A stretch of DNA of 64,000 nt, from assembly GCA_027422505.1 (NCBI GenBank), contig JAPQWV010000684.1:186001-250000 (forward strand), read 5' to 3'. Positions 21,280 through 33,362 of the stretch are shown here, one piece after another. Positions within the stretch are counted from its first letter, which is position 1. Every line of letters starts with the position of its first letter. Both the position numbers and the translations under genes were made by a program. The notes beneath the pieces were generated by a model. That model did not search any database. It saw nothing but the letters and a program-made list of their open reading frames with translations, and was not told the origin of the DNA. The DNA is from Craterostigma plantagineum (taxonomy: Eukaryota > Streptophyta > Magnoliopsida > Lamiales > Linderniaceae).

Positions 21280-23447
21280 ATGAGCGACATCACGGCTTCA
21301 CCTTCTCCAAATCGACCCATTTCCCTTTCCTCTTCACGCTGCCCGGAACATTCTTCCCCGTTTTTGACTTCGTTTCTCAACGCGATTGAGGCCTAGGATG
21401 ATTACCCTGACCTAGATATTTTTCGCCCCCCTAAAATTGTAGGGTACCCGAGCGAGAAAGCATATCTCCAAGCCCTAGCAATTTGGACTTCTCGCATGGA
21501 GAGTTTCCGCGAGCGTGTCAAACTTCCTTGGCACGAAGTAAATGTGTCCTCCCTTCGGGACTCTCACCTCCCGGTGATTGTCGATCGGCTCGGGCTTACC
21601 CCTGCCTTTGAAGTGCGAATTCCTGGCCCTCGCGACGTGATCAGCGGACCACCCGAAGGTTTTCATACATATTTCCTCGATCAAATAGACATGGGCCTTC
21701 GACTTCCCTTGCCTCAGTTCTTGGCTGACCTCTGCAACCACTATCTGATTTCCCGAGCCAGCTGACACCAAATTCCTACAGTCTTCTTCTATTCCTAGCC
21801 ATACTTATTCGCTAGTTTCGGCTTCCCTTTTCTCTCCCCCTCCTCCTGGCCTTCTTGAAAGTTAATCAAAAGGAAACTGGCAAGTTCTTCTTCTCTTCTA
21901 CTTCTAGTTTCTTCGCTTCCTCATGCTATGTCGCCCCGATGGCAGTCCCGAGAACGATACTATCGACCACTGGCCTAAAGCCATCTCCATTTCCACCCCT
22001 CTTCCATCCGCCCCCGACCCGGAGGTCCACAGGTTCATGGAGATCCTCGGGGAACGAAGTTTCAGCGCTCCCGAGCTTGTCAAGGATGACCTTCTCTGCC
22101 ACTTTAATTATTGCTCCAAGGGTCTAGTAGTAGATGATTTAGGTATATCTTTCTCGATTTCCTTCTATCTTTCCTTATTTACCTTTCTGACAGGGTTTTT
22201 TGTCCCTTCCTTGCCAGATTCACGCATGGACCTCGCCGACTTACTTAAGATTTCTCGCGAGATGAAGGAGGGTGGTTCTTCCCAGGCGCCTCCACCAGCT
22301 TCTGTCACCCGGGCTCTTAACAAGGGCAAGGCTAAAGTCTCCGCCGACTCCTCGGGTTCTCCTAAGGCAGCTCCTAAGAGGAAAGCGCCCGCGGCCTCCA
22401 GCAAACCCTCGGGCAAGAAGGCCAAGGCCAGTTCTCGGGTCAGCGTGAGCGCAGTCGAGGGCTCCCCCGCTTCTACGAACTCCCTCGAGCAACCCGATTA
22501 CTTTCATCGCCCCCGTGGGGCTCAATGTGTGGAATATATGCGGGGCTTCCGTTCTGAAGTCAATCGCTCCCACCTCTCCGGGTTGCAACCCCGAGAGTTC
22601 TTCCCACTCTTTGCCCAACACATGGGCCAGGTATGGGTTTCTTTACAGATTTCCTCGTTTCGGGTGTATGTCTCCCCGTCGCTTTGCCTATTCTTTCTCT
22701 CTTATCTGTTAGGGCTTTGCCTGTGCCGCCGAGGCCTTGGAGAGGATGCTCTTCATGCATGAGGATTGCATCGAGCTTACCCAGTCCGAGGCGAACTTGA
22801 AGGAGGAGGTTGCTCGGCTAAAGGAGGAGATCAAACTAAAGGAGGAGGAGCTGAAGAAACAGGCGAGGGATGCACGGGCGGAATCGGAGAAAATAAGAAA
22901 GGACCTTCTCAAAGAGAGGGCTGCCCGAGAAGAAGCCGAGGCCAACTTCCGTGACTTGGGGGAGAGCATCGATCGAGACTACCTGCCCCGCACCGCGTAT
23001 GGGAGGCAAGTAGTCGAGTACTTCCACCATGGTTTTTGGGGGTGCGTCCACCAACTCAGGGTGGCCGGCATTGGTCAGAAGTGGAAGCTCGACTGGTTAG
23101 ACGTTGATCGAGCTCTCGCCGAGTGTCCTCCGGGAGGATATCCACCCGACCGCTTCGCTCGAGGGGGTACTGGTGATGATGTCCCGGAGGATGTGGTGGC
23201 CACTCCTTCGAGTGAGGAGACTGAAGAGACCGTCCGCTCCCCCGTCGGCAATCCCGAGAAATCCTCTGGAGTGCCCGCACCCGACGTTGAGCAGGAGATG
23301 CCCGAACAAGAAGGAGCAGAAGCCCAAGTTCAGGAAGAGGAAGAGCTAGCCCCCCGGGTCGAGTCGGTAGCTGCGGGGACTGAGTCGGTGGTAGTTGAAG
23401 CAAGTGTCAGGGAGTTGAATCAGGCCGGTTCGGCCGCTCTCCCTTAG
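21280..23447 (+). pseudogene. E2 antisense ORF 1 (aORF1; putative gypsy-type transposon domain and coiled coil)
   Basis: Lies between pol and the 3' LTR, opposite to gag-pol, as do the antisense ORFs known in Tat/Retand elements. ATG at 21280 (MSDITASPSPNRPISLSSS). The N-terminal half resembles the plant domain annotated as putative gypsy-type transposon (Transposase_28), with LPWHEVNVSSLRDSHLPVI and GFHTYFLDQIDMGLRLPLP. The last exon (from 22713) encodes a long coiled coil and an acidic C-terminus and is intact to the stop at 23445-23447. The N-terminal part is broken here: TAG at about 21394, a frameshift near 21752 and an altered or deleted block near 21905-21940. Its role is unknown. Confidence 0.72.
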
Positions 23448-24050
23448 AAGCCCCTGCCTGTGTGGATGGATTTATTTCTTATGTCTTTTTGAACAATATA
23501 TCTTTTCCTTTCTGTCTGCGTTTTTTCCTTTTCTGACTCTATTATAATAGCCCAACTGTAATCCTTTTGTATCGTGTTTAATATGGATTATCTTCATTTT
23601 GCATTTCTCATGTTTACGTAATCAATTGTGATCGGGCACTTTTCTCCTTTAGTACTTTACTATATATTTTCTTCTTTTCCTTCGACCGCTGAACTATGCG
23701 TCCCGAGTACAATCCTCAAGCGTCCCCTTATTCCATCGGGTCTCTTTTCGAACGTTACCCAACGGTCCTCTTTATCCCCGGACTTCGCGTTCTTCTATTT
23801 AAACTTTTGAGCCTCCTTCAAGACCCAATCCTCATAACCGTCCGACTTATACGGGCTCATCTTCCTTATTTAAGCTGATTTTGGTTAACCCTTTTTCTCT
23901 CCTCAAAACTCATTAAACCTACTTCCTCCAGGTTATTTCATTTATCCAACTTGGGATTCTATTTTCTTTTTTCTTCGCCTCTTACTCACTCATTTTCCCC
24001 TTTCTTTCTGGGTTTCGCCTCTTTTGCCCAGTTTTTTAACGTCTTTCAGG
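23448..24050 (+). other. Intergenic stretch between the two antisense ORFs (E2)
   Basis: T-rich non-coding DNA that probably holds the 3' UTR of aORF1 and the leader of aORF2. An acceptor-like TTTCAG sits at 24045-24050, just before the aORF2 ATG. No other feature seen. Confidence 0.4.
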
Positions 24051-24781
24051 ATGGCACACTCCCGGCTTAGGAGGAACTTCCCTTCAAACTCTCGGCCACG
24101 CCCTCTTTGGGATTTATGGGAGGAGGCGACGGGCTTTTCTCCAAACAAGAACACGGATTTCCCGCACCGGGAAGGCCAGGTCCTCACGGCCCCCTTATTG
24201 GAGAAACCTCGCCCCACCCCTCGTTTCCTTTTGGAGGCAGATGGTACCTCCTCCCGTCAGTTCATGGAGGGTTTTTTGGAGCCTGACGAGAAGCGCCGTC
24301 TAGCAAGGTTTTCTGACTCGGATTTCTGGGATTGGTGGGCTTTAAGCGAAAGTCGGGTTAGCCATGCCGTCCTTCACCTTTTAGTTCATCTCTTACTTTA
24401 TCCTTTCCTGACCTCCTTCATTAGTCTTATTCACTCTCTTGCGAGGGGCTTCGGCGTTACACTCGACAATGTGCTCTGCTCAAATACTACGAGGACGCTT
24501 GCGCCCGATTGACAACCTTTCTAAGCGAAAAAGATCGGGAGATCGCTAGATTGAAAGTGTCCTTAGCTAATTTCCGAGCTGAAGCCGAGGAACTTCGCCC
24601 AGGACCCGGCAACGAGGGGACTCGGGCGAGAGTTTCGAGGCCCGTTCGGCGAGTTTTTTCTCCTTGCATGAGTGGGGTTTCTGAGGCACGATGGCAAAAA
24701 ACTCTTGGCGTTCAAGAAGCTTTCACCCCTTCTCGTATGAGGCATTCAGGAACTCCTTATGCCCGGGGACCGAGGCCGTGA
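24051..24781 (+). CDS. E2 antisense ORF 2 (aORF2), probably spliced
   Basis: ATG at 24051 (MAHSRLRRNFPSNSRPRPLW). Exon 1 runs to about 24355, with SDSDFWDWWALSES near its end. A second coding segment (about 24450-24781) encodes YYEDACARLTTFLSEKDRE, a helical region, and a basic C-terminus ending RGPRP and TGA. A frame change between them suggests an intron with a donor near 24356 (GTTAGC) and an acceptor near 24447 (GAG/GGG). The E3 copy (33363-34093) is nearly identical. I do not recognise the protein; it may be the second part of the antisense gene product. Confidence 0.55.
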
Positions 24782-25019
24782 ATTTCTTGTGTTTTATTTT
24801 ATCATTGCGTGTCTTTTTCCTAGCGATATTGTGGATCGGGAGAATTTGTTATTCTCTGTCATTTTCATTCTTCAGCATTCCCGGTCGTTTCTTTTTCCTT
24901 GTAACGGATGGTGTTAATTTTGCTCTTTCATGCGGGTTATCTTTTGTTATTACTAAAGTCTCAATCGAGCCGTTTTCCTAGCGCCGAGGTTATTTATTAG
25001 CCCAAATTCTTTTACCTGG
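24782..25019. other. Non-coding spacer after aORF2 (E2)
   Basis: T-rich sequence with no coding frame; likely the 3' UTR of aORF2. It contains TTTTATCATTGCGTG (from 24795), whose rc form is used in the junction at 40549-40555. Confidence 0.45.
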
Positions 25020-25440
25020 TATTTTGGAGAGATCCTTGTTTTCGCCCAAGGTCTTGATCGAGATCTCTTCTCGATGGAGATTTTTGGTTAACCTTGTTTT
25101 CATATAAGGCCTTGATCGAGATTTCTTCTCGATGGAGAATTTTCGTTAACCTCGTTTTCGTCCGAGGCCTTGATCGAGATATCTTCTCGATGGAGAATTT
25201 TCGTTAACCTCGTTTTCATCCAAGGCCTTGATCGAGATATCTTCTCGATGGAGAATTTTCGTTAACCTCGTTTTCGTCCGAGGCCTTGATCGAGATATCT
25301 TCTCGATGGAGAATTTTCGTTAACCTCGTTTTCATCCATGGCGTTGATCGAGATATCTTCTCGATGGAGAATTTTCGTTAACCTCGTTTTCGTCCGAGGC
25401 CTTGATCGAGATATCTTCTCGATGGAGAATTTTCGTTCAG
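25020..25440. repeat. 58-bp tandem repeat, 7 copies (E2)
   Basis: Units of 58 bp contain the palindrome ATCGAGATATCTTCTCGAT (7-bp stem, 5-nt loop) followed by GGAGAATTTTCGTTAACCTC. The two units nearest the antisense gene are the most diverged. The array separates the end of pol from the antisense genes. Confidence 0.92.
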
Positions 25441-25636
25441 CGAAATCAAACTCGTTATGTCCAAGGTCTTGACTTATTTTTGCAAAAAAATAGACAATCT
25501 TCATTTCCATAATATGTTCGAGAATGGACAACCAAATAGAATTACGTGAACCGAGAAGCAAAGCGAGTAACAGAATTATGTGAACTGAAAAGCAAAGCAA
25601 ATATCGTGTAGCATAATAGGATAGGTGCTCGGTCTT

Positions 25637-28600
25637 TCAAGGATAGTATTTCCTTAAATGTCGAGCGTTGTGTGGTCTCTCCAACTTTTTCCCCTCCATA
25701 TCCTCCAGATAGTAGGCGGCCTCTCCAATCTTCCGAGTCACCTTGTAAGGTCCCTCGTACTTCGGGTCGAGCTTTCCTCTTTCCCCTTTGTGTTGTATCT
25801 CCTTCATGACGAGGTCCCCTTCCTCGAACCTCTTCAGACATACCTTGCGGTTATAGGCTCGGGTAACCTTTCTTTGATATGCTGCCATCCTCAACGCAGC
25901 TTTCTCCCTTCCTTCTTCGATTAAATCGAGCTCATCCGCCCTAAGCTGGTTGTTGTCATCCGAGTACATCATTACCCTCGTGCTTCCTTGTCCTATCTCG
26001 ACGGGTAGAACGGCTTCGGTCCCATATACCAGGCTAAATGGGGTTTCTCCCGTCCCGACCCGAGGAGTGGTCCTATATGACCAGAGCACACTCTGTAGCT
26101 CGTTAAACCAGGCTCTCTTCAACCCATCCAGCCTAACCTTGAGTGCCTGTACAATAGTTCGATTCGTTACCTCTACCTGGCCGTTGCTCTGAGGGTGAGC
26201 CACTGAGGTAAACACTTGCTCGATTCCATAATTAGTGCACCACTCCTTAAGCTTACGTCCGCTGAATTGTCTCCCGTTGTCACTTATAAACTTCTTCGGG
26301 ACGCCGAATCGGCATAATATGTTCTTCCAGAGGAAGGAGATGACTGCCGCTTCAGTGATGCGGATCAAGGCCTCAGCTTCTACCCACTTAGAAAAATAAT
26401 CCACAGCTACCAGGAGAAACTTTCTCTGTGTAACGTTGCCCTCAAATGGCCCGACGATATCCAAACCCCATTGATCGAAAGGACATGCCGACGTGATTGC
26501 CTTCATCATCTCTGCGGGGGCTCTCTGTAAATTCGCGTGTCTTTGGCATCTGTGACAGCCCCTCACCATCTTGATCGAGTCGGTCTTCATGGTTGGCCAG
26601 AAGAAGCCTGCCAGCATAGCCTTGCGCGCTAAAGCCATTCCCCCGATATGGCTTCCGCAGCTTCCTTCGTGAATGTCCACTAAGACTTCCTTAGATTCTT
26701 CTTTAGATAAGCATCTCAGAAGAGGGCCAGAGTAGGATCTTTTGAACAAAATCCCGTCGATGATTAGGAAGCGTCCTGCCCTTTTTTGGATGACTCGGGC
26801 CTGTATCTTATCATCGGGAAGAACCTGTTCTTCTAGGTATCGATAGAGGTCGTATCGCCAATCCTCGGCACTTAGCTTCTCTCTTCCCTCTATATGGTGG
26901 ATTTGGGGGGCCCTTTCCACCTTCACTCCTTTCTCGGGCGGATTTAGTGTACTAGCCCATTTGGCAATTCGATCCGCCTTTTCATTCTCTCTCCTATTAA
27001 TGAGTACTAACTTGAATTCCTAAAACTTTTCCTTCATCTCTCGGCAGATCTTGGCGTATGCGGCCAGCCTTTCCTCTTTGATGACGAAGTTTTCCTCTAT
27101 TTGTTGTACTACCAACTGCGAGTCAGAATAAAGGGTTACTCGGGTTAACCCCATTCTACTGGCTGTCCTCATCCCGAGCAGCAGCGCCTCATACTCGGTT
27201 TCGCTGTTGGATGCTCGGAAGTCTAACCTCACCCCCAGACTGGTTTCCTATCCCCAAGGTGAGACGATCACCAGCCCCACGCCGTTTCCTTGCTGACAAG
27301 AGGACCCATCCACGTAGATCTTCCACATCTCTGCAGGTCCTTCGTCCACCATTTCGACGATGAAGTCTGCCAGGGCTTGGGCCTTAACGGCCACTCGAGG
27401 CCTAAACTGTATGTCGTACTCGCCGAGCTCGGTAACCCACTTGATCGACCTTCCTGATACATCCGGTCGGGTTACGATCGTTCCCAACGGGCTATTCGTT
27501 AACACCACAATCGGATGGGAGAGGAAGTACGGTCTCAGCTTTCGCGCCGTGATTACCAATGCTAGGAGCAGCCTTTCTTGAGAAGAATATCGGGCCTCTG
27601 CTCCCTTCAAGATGTGGCTAACGAAGTAGACCGGTTTCTGTATCTGTCCTCTTCCCGAACTAGAACCGAGCTGACCGCCCGAGGAGTGGCAGAGAGATAT
27701 ACTGTGAGTTCCTCTGCGAGCTTGGGCTTGTTCAACACTGGCAGCTCCTTTAAATACTCCTTCAATTCTTGAAAGGCTTTCTCACAGTCGGGTGTCCACT
27801 CAAAGTCCTTAACCTTCCTTAGCACTTTGAAGAATGGCGTGCTCCGCTCGGCCGACCGCGAGATGAATCGAGATAATGCCGTGATCCTTCCTGTCAATCG
27901 TTGGACGTCGTTGAGAGTCCTCGGGGACGTCATGTCCGTAATGGCTTTCACTTTATCGGGATTGGCTTCAATTCCCGATCTAGTTACCATGTATCCCAGA
28001 AACTTTCCCGATCTAACCCCGAATGTGCACTTGGCTGGATTCAACTTCAATCCATATCTTCGAGCCGTGGAGAAGGTCTCGCGGATGTCTGCTGAAAAGC
28101 TACTCTGTGTTTTGGACTTTATCAAGATGTCATCTACATAAACCTCCACATTTCTTCCGATCTGGTCTCTAAACACCCGGTCCATCAGCCTTTGGTACGT
28201 AGCTCCCGCATTTTTGAGCCCGAATGGCATAACCACGTAGCAAAAGGTTCCCTCCGACGTGATGAAACTGACTTTAGGCTGGTCTTCCTCGGCCAACCCA
28301 ATTTGATGGTAACCCTGGAAGGCATCGAGGAAGCATAGCAGTTCATGTTCGGCTGTAGAATCCACCAATTGATCGATCCGTGGCAGGGGATAGCAGTCTT
28401 TCGGGCATGCCTTGTTTAAGTCCCTGAAATCTACGCACATTCGCCACTTCCCCCCCGGCTTGGGAACTAAAACGACGTTTGAAAGCCAAGTCGGGAATTG
28501 GATCTCTCGAATGTATCCTGCTTTAAGGAGATCTCCTACTTGTTCTTTTACTATCGCATCCTTCTGGGCGCCTAAATGTCTCTTCTTCTGGAAAACGGGC

Positions 28601-29231
28601 CGGATGGTATGGGAGATGTTCAGTCGGTGTTCCATCACTTCTCGGGGTATAACTGTCAGCTCATTCGCGCTCCATGCGAACACATCCTGATTCTTTTTCA
28701 GCTGTATGACGAGATCCTCTTTTAACGCGGGAGGTAAGTCCCGGGCTATTTTGACCACGCCCGACGGGGGTCGAACTACGACTTCTTCGATCTCTTCCTC
28801 CGGGGTCAACCCTTGAGCCGCATGTATGACGAAAGAAGTTCCATGGTTGCGAGGATGACTGTTTCGGCGGCTCTTGAGGGATTTTAATTCAATCCTCACC
28901 TCTTCCACATAGCACTTGCGCGCTACCTTTCTGTCCCCGAGCACTTCCCCCACTTGATCTCCAACCGGGAATTTCATCTTTTGGTGTAAAGCTGAAGCTA
29001 CAGCAGCGAAAGAGCTTAAGGCCGGTCGGCCTCATATAGCGTTGTAAGAGGAGGTCATATCAACCACCAGGAAAGAGGTGATCCTAGTTTTCTTTAATTT
29101 TCCCGATCCGAGGGTCAGCGGTAGTCGAATGAGTCCCACAGCCTCAATGGCGTGTTCGGTGAATCCGAACAAAGCTGTTTCCACCAGATCCATGTGATAC
29201 TCTCCTAACTCCATTTGATTCATTGTCTCCT
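25637..29231 (-). pseudogene. E2 pol: protease C-terminus, RT, RNase H, second RNase H and integrase
   Basis: Reading right to left: protease end and RT are open at 28977-27607 (KWRMCVDFRDLNKACPKDC, YVDD box, KELPVLNKPKLAEEL intact), then a frameshift in the RNase H linker near 27640. The archaeal-type second RNase H (WKIYVDGSSCQQGNG, NSETEYEALLLG, LYSDSQLVVQQIE) has stops near 27250 and 27020. The integrase frame is intact at 26926-25637: zinc-finger His/Cys (CHRCQRH), DDE residues in LDIVGPF, ISDNGRQF and NGQVEVTNRT, ending HLRKYYP. Gag and the protease active site are missing, removed by the deletion at 29232. Confidence 0.87.
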
Positions 29232-29904
29232 TGAAAACGACCTTGGCTTGACACCGGAACTGTGCGCCTTCTTCGAACTGTCAACGAACGCTTTAAACCT
29301 ACGACTCGAAAAACCAGAAAAACACGTTAGAGGGGGCCGGTGTGGTTGCCGGCGACGCCCCTCCGATGCTTAAGTTAGTTTTTGGCTTTCAAAGGAGTAA
29401 GACAGGTACTAGGCTTAGTGAAAAATGGTTTTTGTTTTTGTGTGCATCCCTGGGAATAACCTCACCGTTACCTTTTATATTGACTCTAAACTTCGTTGCC
29501 ATGACCTAGTCTTCCTCCCACCCGCGTTTTCCGCGGGCGTCGTGTGGGATCGTGGCCATTCCACTCAGTCCACGTTCTCCCTTTCTCGCTCTTTTTCTTC
29601 AACTTCCTTCTCTTATTCTGGCTTTCTCGGGTCGGGCTGGTCTTTCACCTCAGGCTTGTCTCGCCATCTGATTCTAACTCCCTCGGGTCCAAGCTGTTCG
29701 GGTTATCTGCCGCTCTCAGGACTCAGACGGGATTACCCTGATCAACTTCCTCGGGCCTCCCTGGATCTCCCGACGCGGTGGGACTCTCCTCGCTTTCGCC
29801 AGGGTTGCTCGGGCTTTAGTGCTCCCTCTCTCCCGCCTCCCTTTACGCGGGCCATTTCCAATCGCGGGTTATTTTACCGCTGGCTGATAATCCCGAAGGT
29901 AACA
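29232..29904 (-). repeat. Shared LTR: 5' LTR of E2 and 3' LTR of E3 (minus orientation)
   Basis: 673 bp, almost identical to 19965-20637 and with the same truncated end fused to protease DNA through TGAA (29232-29235). Its intact end (GGTAACA) borders the E3 PPT at 29907. Confidence 0.87.
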
Positions 29905-30348
29905 ATAGTCCCCCTAAAATAGTCCAAAGCGAGTGTAGTGAGTTTTGGGCGTGCGCTAGCGGTAGAATAACTCGCTTGTTTGAAGATCTTTTTCCTGATG
30001 GTCTTTCCGAGGCCTCGACCTCTTCTTCCTTTGCCGCTCTCAAGCATTGCTCGCCCCTTTCCATCGTTGCTTTCCTTCTCGGGCGGCTACGTCATTGTTT
30101 CCGAAGGCGCGGAAATTGCCGCCTTAATGAAGTCCCGTCCCATCAGTCAGTCCACGTGTCATTCATCGCCGCTTTGCCTTCTCCCCTTTCGTTTATTTTC
30201 TTCTCTATCTAGGGTTCTTTATTCTTATTCTCCCCTTTTCTCGTTTTCTCTCTAATTCTCTGCTAAAACTTCGCTGCGTGACCCTCGTTCTTCAAATCGG
30301 TGCATTCGTCCTTCCCTGCTACGATCATCTCCGTCATCCTTATCTCTG

Positions 30349-30527
30349 GTAAGTTGCTTCGCCCTCTCTCTCTCTTATTTCTTATCTCTGTCGCCCTTGA
30401 TTTCATCTTTTTCGCCCTGGGTTTCCACCATCATCGCCATAGACATCCCTAATTTTCTCTGTCCTTCTACGTTCGTCTCTTTGCTCCTTTTCATTTGCGT
30501 CTGCGTTTATCTGATTAATCTTTTTAG
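30349..30527 (+). other. Probable 5'-UTR intron of the E3 antisense gene 1
   Basis: GTAAGT donor and TTTTTAG acceptor, matching 21082-21260 in E2; 20 bp before the ATG at 30548. Confidence 0.5.
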
Positions 30528-30547
30528 AATATCATGTCTTCTTAATC

Positions 30548-32759
30548 ATGAGCGACATCACGGCTTCACCTTCTCCAAATCGACCCATTTCCCTTTCCTC
30601 TTCACGCTGCCCATAAGATTCTTCCCCGTTTTTGACTTCGTTTCTCAACGCGATTGAGGCCTTGGATGATTACCCTGACCTATATATTTTTCGCCCCCCT
30701 AAAATTGTAGGGTACCCGAGCGAGAAAACGTATCTCCAAGCCCTAGCAATTTGGACTTCTCGCATGGAGAGTTTCCACGAGCGTGTCAAACTTCCTTGGC
30801 ACGAAGTAAATGTGTCCTCCCTTCGGGACTCTCACCTCCCGGTGATTGTCGATCGGCTCGGGCTTACCCCTGCCTTTGAAGTGCGAATTCCTGGCCCTCG
30901 CGACGTGATCAGCGGACCACCCGAAGGTTTTCATACATATTTCCTCGATCAAATAGACATGGGCCTTCGACTTCCCTTGCCTCAGTTCTTGGCTGACCTC
31001 TGCAACCACTATCTGATTTCCCCGAGCCAGCTGACACCAAATTCCTACAGTCTTCTTCTATCCCTAGCCATACTTATTCGCTATTTTCGGCTTCCCTTTT
31101 CTCTCCCCCTCCTCCTGGCCTTCTTGAAAGTTAATCAAAAGGAAACTGGCAAGTTCTTCTTCTCTTCTACGGCTTCTCGGGAGTTTCTCCTCGGGAACCC
31201 TTCCTCTCATAAGGGGTGGATGAGGAAGTTTTTCTATGTTCGCTCCCCCGATGGCAGTCCCGAGAACGATACTATCGACCACTGGCCTAAAGCCATATCC
31301 ATTTCCACCCCTCTTCCATCCGCCCCCGACCCGGAGGTCCACAGGTTCATGGAGATCCTCGGGGAACGAAGTTTCAGCGCTCCCGAGCTTGTCAAGGATG
31401 ACCTTCTCTGCCACTTTAATTATTGCTCCAAGGGTCTAGTAGTAGATGATTTAGGTATATCTTTCTCGATTTCCTTCTATCTTTCCTTATTTACCTTTCT
31501 GACAGGGTTTTTTGTCCCTTCCTTGCCAGATTCACGCATGGACCTCGCCGACTTACTTAAGATTTCTCGCGAGATGAAGGAGGGTGGTTCTTCCCAGGCG
31601 CCTCCACCAGCTTCTGTCACCCGGGCTCTTAACAAGGGCAAGGCTAAAGTCTCCGCCGACTCCTCGGGTTCTCCTAAGGCAGCTCCTAAGAGGAAAGCGC
31701 CCGCGGCCTCCAATAAACCCTCGGGCAAGAAGGCCAAGGCCAGTTCTCGGGTCAGCGTGAGCGCAGGCGAGGGCTCCCCCGCTTCTACGAACTCCCTCGA
31801 GCAACCCGATTACTTTCATCGCCCCCGTGGGGCTCAATGTGTGGAATATATGCGGGGCTTCCGTTCTGAAGTCAATCGCTCCCACCTCTCCGGGTTGCAA
31901 CCCCGAGAGTTCTTCCCACTCTTTGCCCAACACATGGGCCAGGTATGGGTTTCTTTACAGATTTCCTCGTTCTCGGGTGTATGTCTCCCCGTCGCTTTGC
32001 CTATTCTTTCTCTCTTATCTGTTAGGGCTTTGCCTGTGCCGCCGAGGCCTTGGAGAGGATGCTCTTCATGCATGAGGATTGCATCGAGCTTACCCAGTCC
32101 GAGGCGAACTTGAAGGAGGAGGTTGCTCGGCTAAAGGAGGAGATCAAACTAAAGGAGGAGGAGCTGAAGAAACAGGCGAGGGATGCACGGGCGGAATCGG
32201 AGAAAATAAGAAAGGACCTTCTCAAAGAGAGGGCTGCCCGAGAAGAAGCCGAGGCCAACTTCCGTGACTTGGGGGAGAGCATCGATCGAGACTACCTGCC
32301 CCGCACCGCGTACGGGAGGCAAGTAGTCGAGTACTTCCACCATGGTTTTTGGGGTGCGTCCACCAACTCAGGGTGGCCGGCATTGGTCAGAAGTGGAAGC
32401 TCGACTGGTTAGACGTTGATCGAGCTCTCGCCGAGTGTCCTCCGGGAGGATATCCACCCGACCGCTTCGCTCGAGGGGGTACTGGTGATGATGTCCCGGA
32501 GGATGTGGTGGCCACTCCTTCGAGTGAGGAGACTGAAGAGACCGTCCGCTCCCCCGTCGGCAATCCCGAGAAATCCTCTGGAGTGCCCGCACCCGACGTT
32601 GAGCAGGAGATGCCCGAACAAGAAGGAGCAGAAGCCCAAGTTCAGGAAGAGGAAGAGCTAGCCCCCCGGGTCGAGTCGGTAGCTGCGGGGACTGAGTCGG
32701 TGGTAGTTGAAGCAAGTGTCAGGGAGTTGAATCAGGCCGGTTCGGCCGCTCTCCCTTAG
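30548..32759 (+). pseudogene. E3 antisense ORF 1 (aORF1), best-preserved copy
   Basis: ATG at 30548, then a TAA near 30614 where E2 still reads through. From about 30632 the frame is open to 32113. The putative gypsy-type transposon domain spans roughly 30650-31420. A candidate intron, 31455-31529 (75 bp, GT-AG, divisible by three), precedes a Lys/Ala/Ser-rich segment. A second, 31943-32025 (83 bp, GT-AG), joins HMGQ to GFACAAEALERML in frame, and the following exon encodes a heptad-rich coiled coil. One G is missing near 32352 compared with E2, shifting the frame before the acidic C-terminus that ends at 32759. The spliced intact product would be near 680 residues. Function unknown. Confidence 0.75.
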
Positions 32760-33362
32760 AAGCCCCTGCCTGTGTGGATGGATTTATTTCTTATGTCTTT
32801 TTGAACAATATATTTTTTCCTTTCTGTCTGCGTTTTTTCCTTTTCTGACTCTATTATAATAGCCCAACTGTAATCCTTTTGTATCGGTTTAATATGGATT
32901 ATCTTCATTTTGCATTTTCTCCTGTTTACGTAATCAATTGTGATCGGGCACTTTTCTCCTTTAGTACTTTACTATATATTTTCTTCTTTTCCTTCGACCG
33001 CTGAACTATGCGTCCCGAGTACAATCCTCAAGCGTCCCCTTATTCCATCGGGTCTCTTTTCGAACGTTACCCAACGGTCCTCTTTATCCCCGGACTTCGC
33101 GTTCTTCTATTTAAACTTTTGAGCCTCCTTCAAGACCCAATCCTCATAACCGTCCGACTTATACGGGCTCATCTTCCTTATTTAAGCTGATTTTGGTTAA
33201 CCCTTTTTCTCTCCTCAAAACTCATTAAACCTACTTCCTCCAGGTTATTTCATTTATCCAACTTGGGATTCTATTTTCTTTTTTCTTCGCCTCTTACTCA
33301 CTCATTTTCCCCTTTCTTTCTGGGTTTCGCCTCTTTTGCCCAGTTTTTTAACGTCTTTCAGG
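32760..33362 (+). other. Spacer between the two antisense ORFs (E3)
   Basis: Near-identical to 23448-24050; T-rich, no coding support, with the same acceptor-like end before the aORF2 ATG. Confidence 0.4.

Noticed and set aside
25020..25440. Regularly spaced repeats as a CRISPR array
   Set aside because: Repeats are directly adjacent 58-bp units without unique spacers, inside a plant retrotransposon; no cas genes.
32368..32715. Minus-strand frames opposite the antisense gene (Pro/Arg-rich)
   Set aside because: Shadow frames of aORF1 coding sequence with no domain of their own; the same applies to frames opposite gag and pol.
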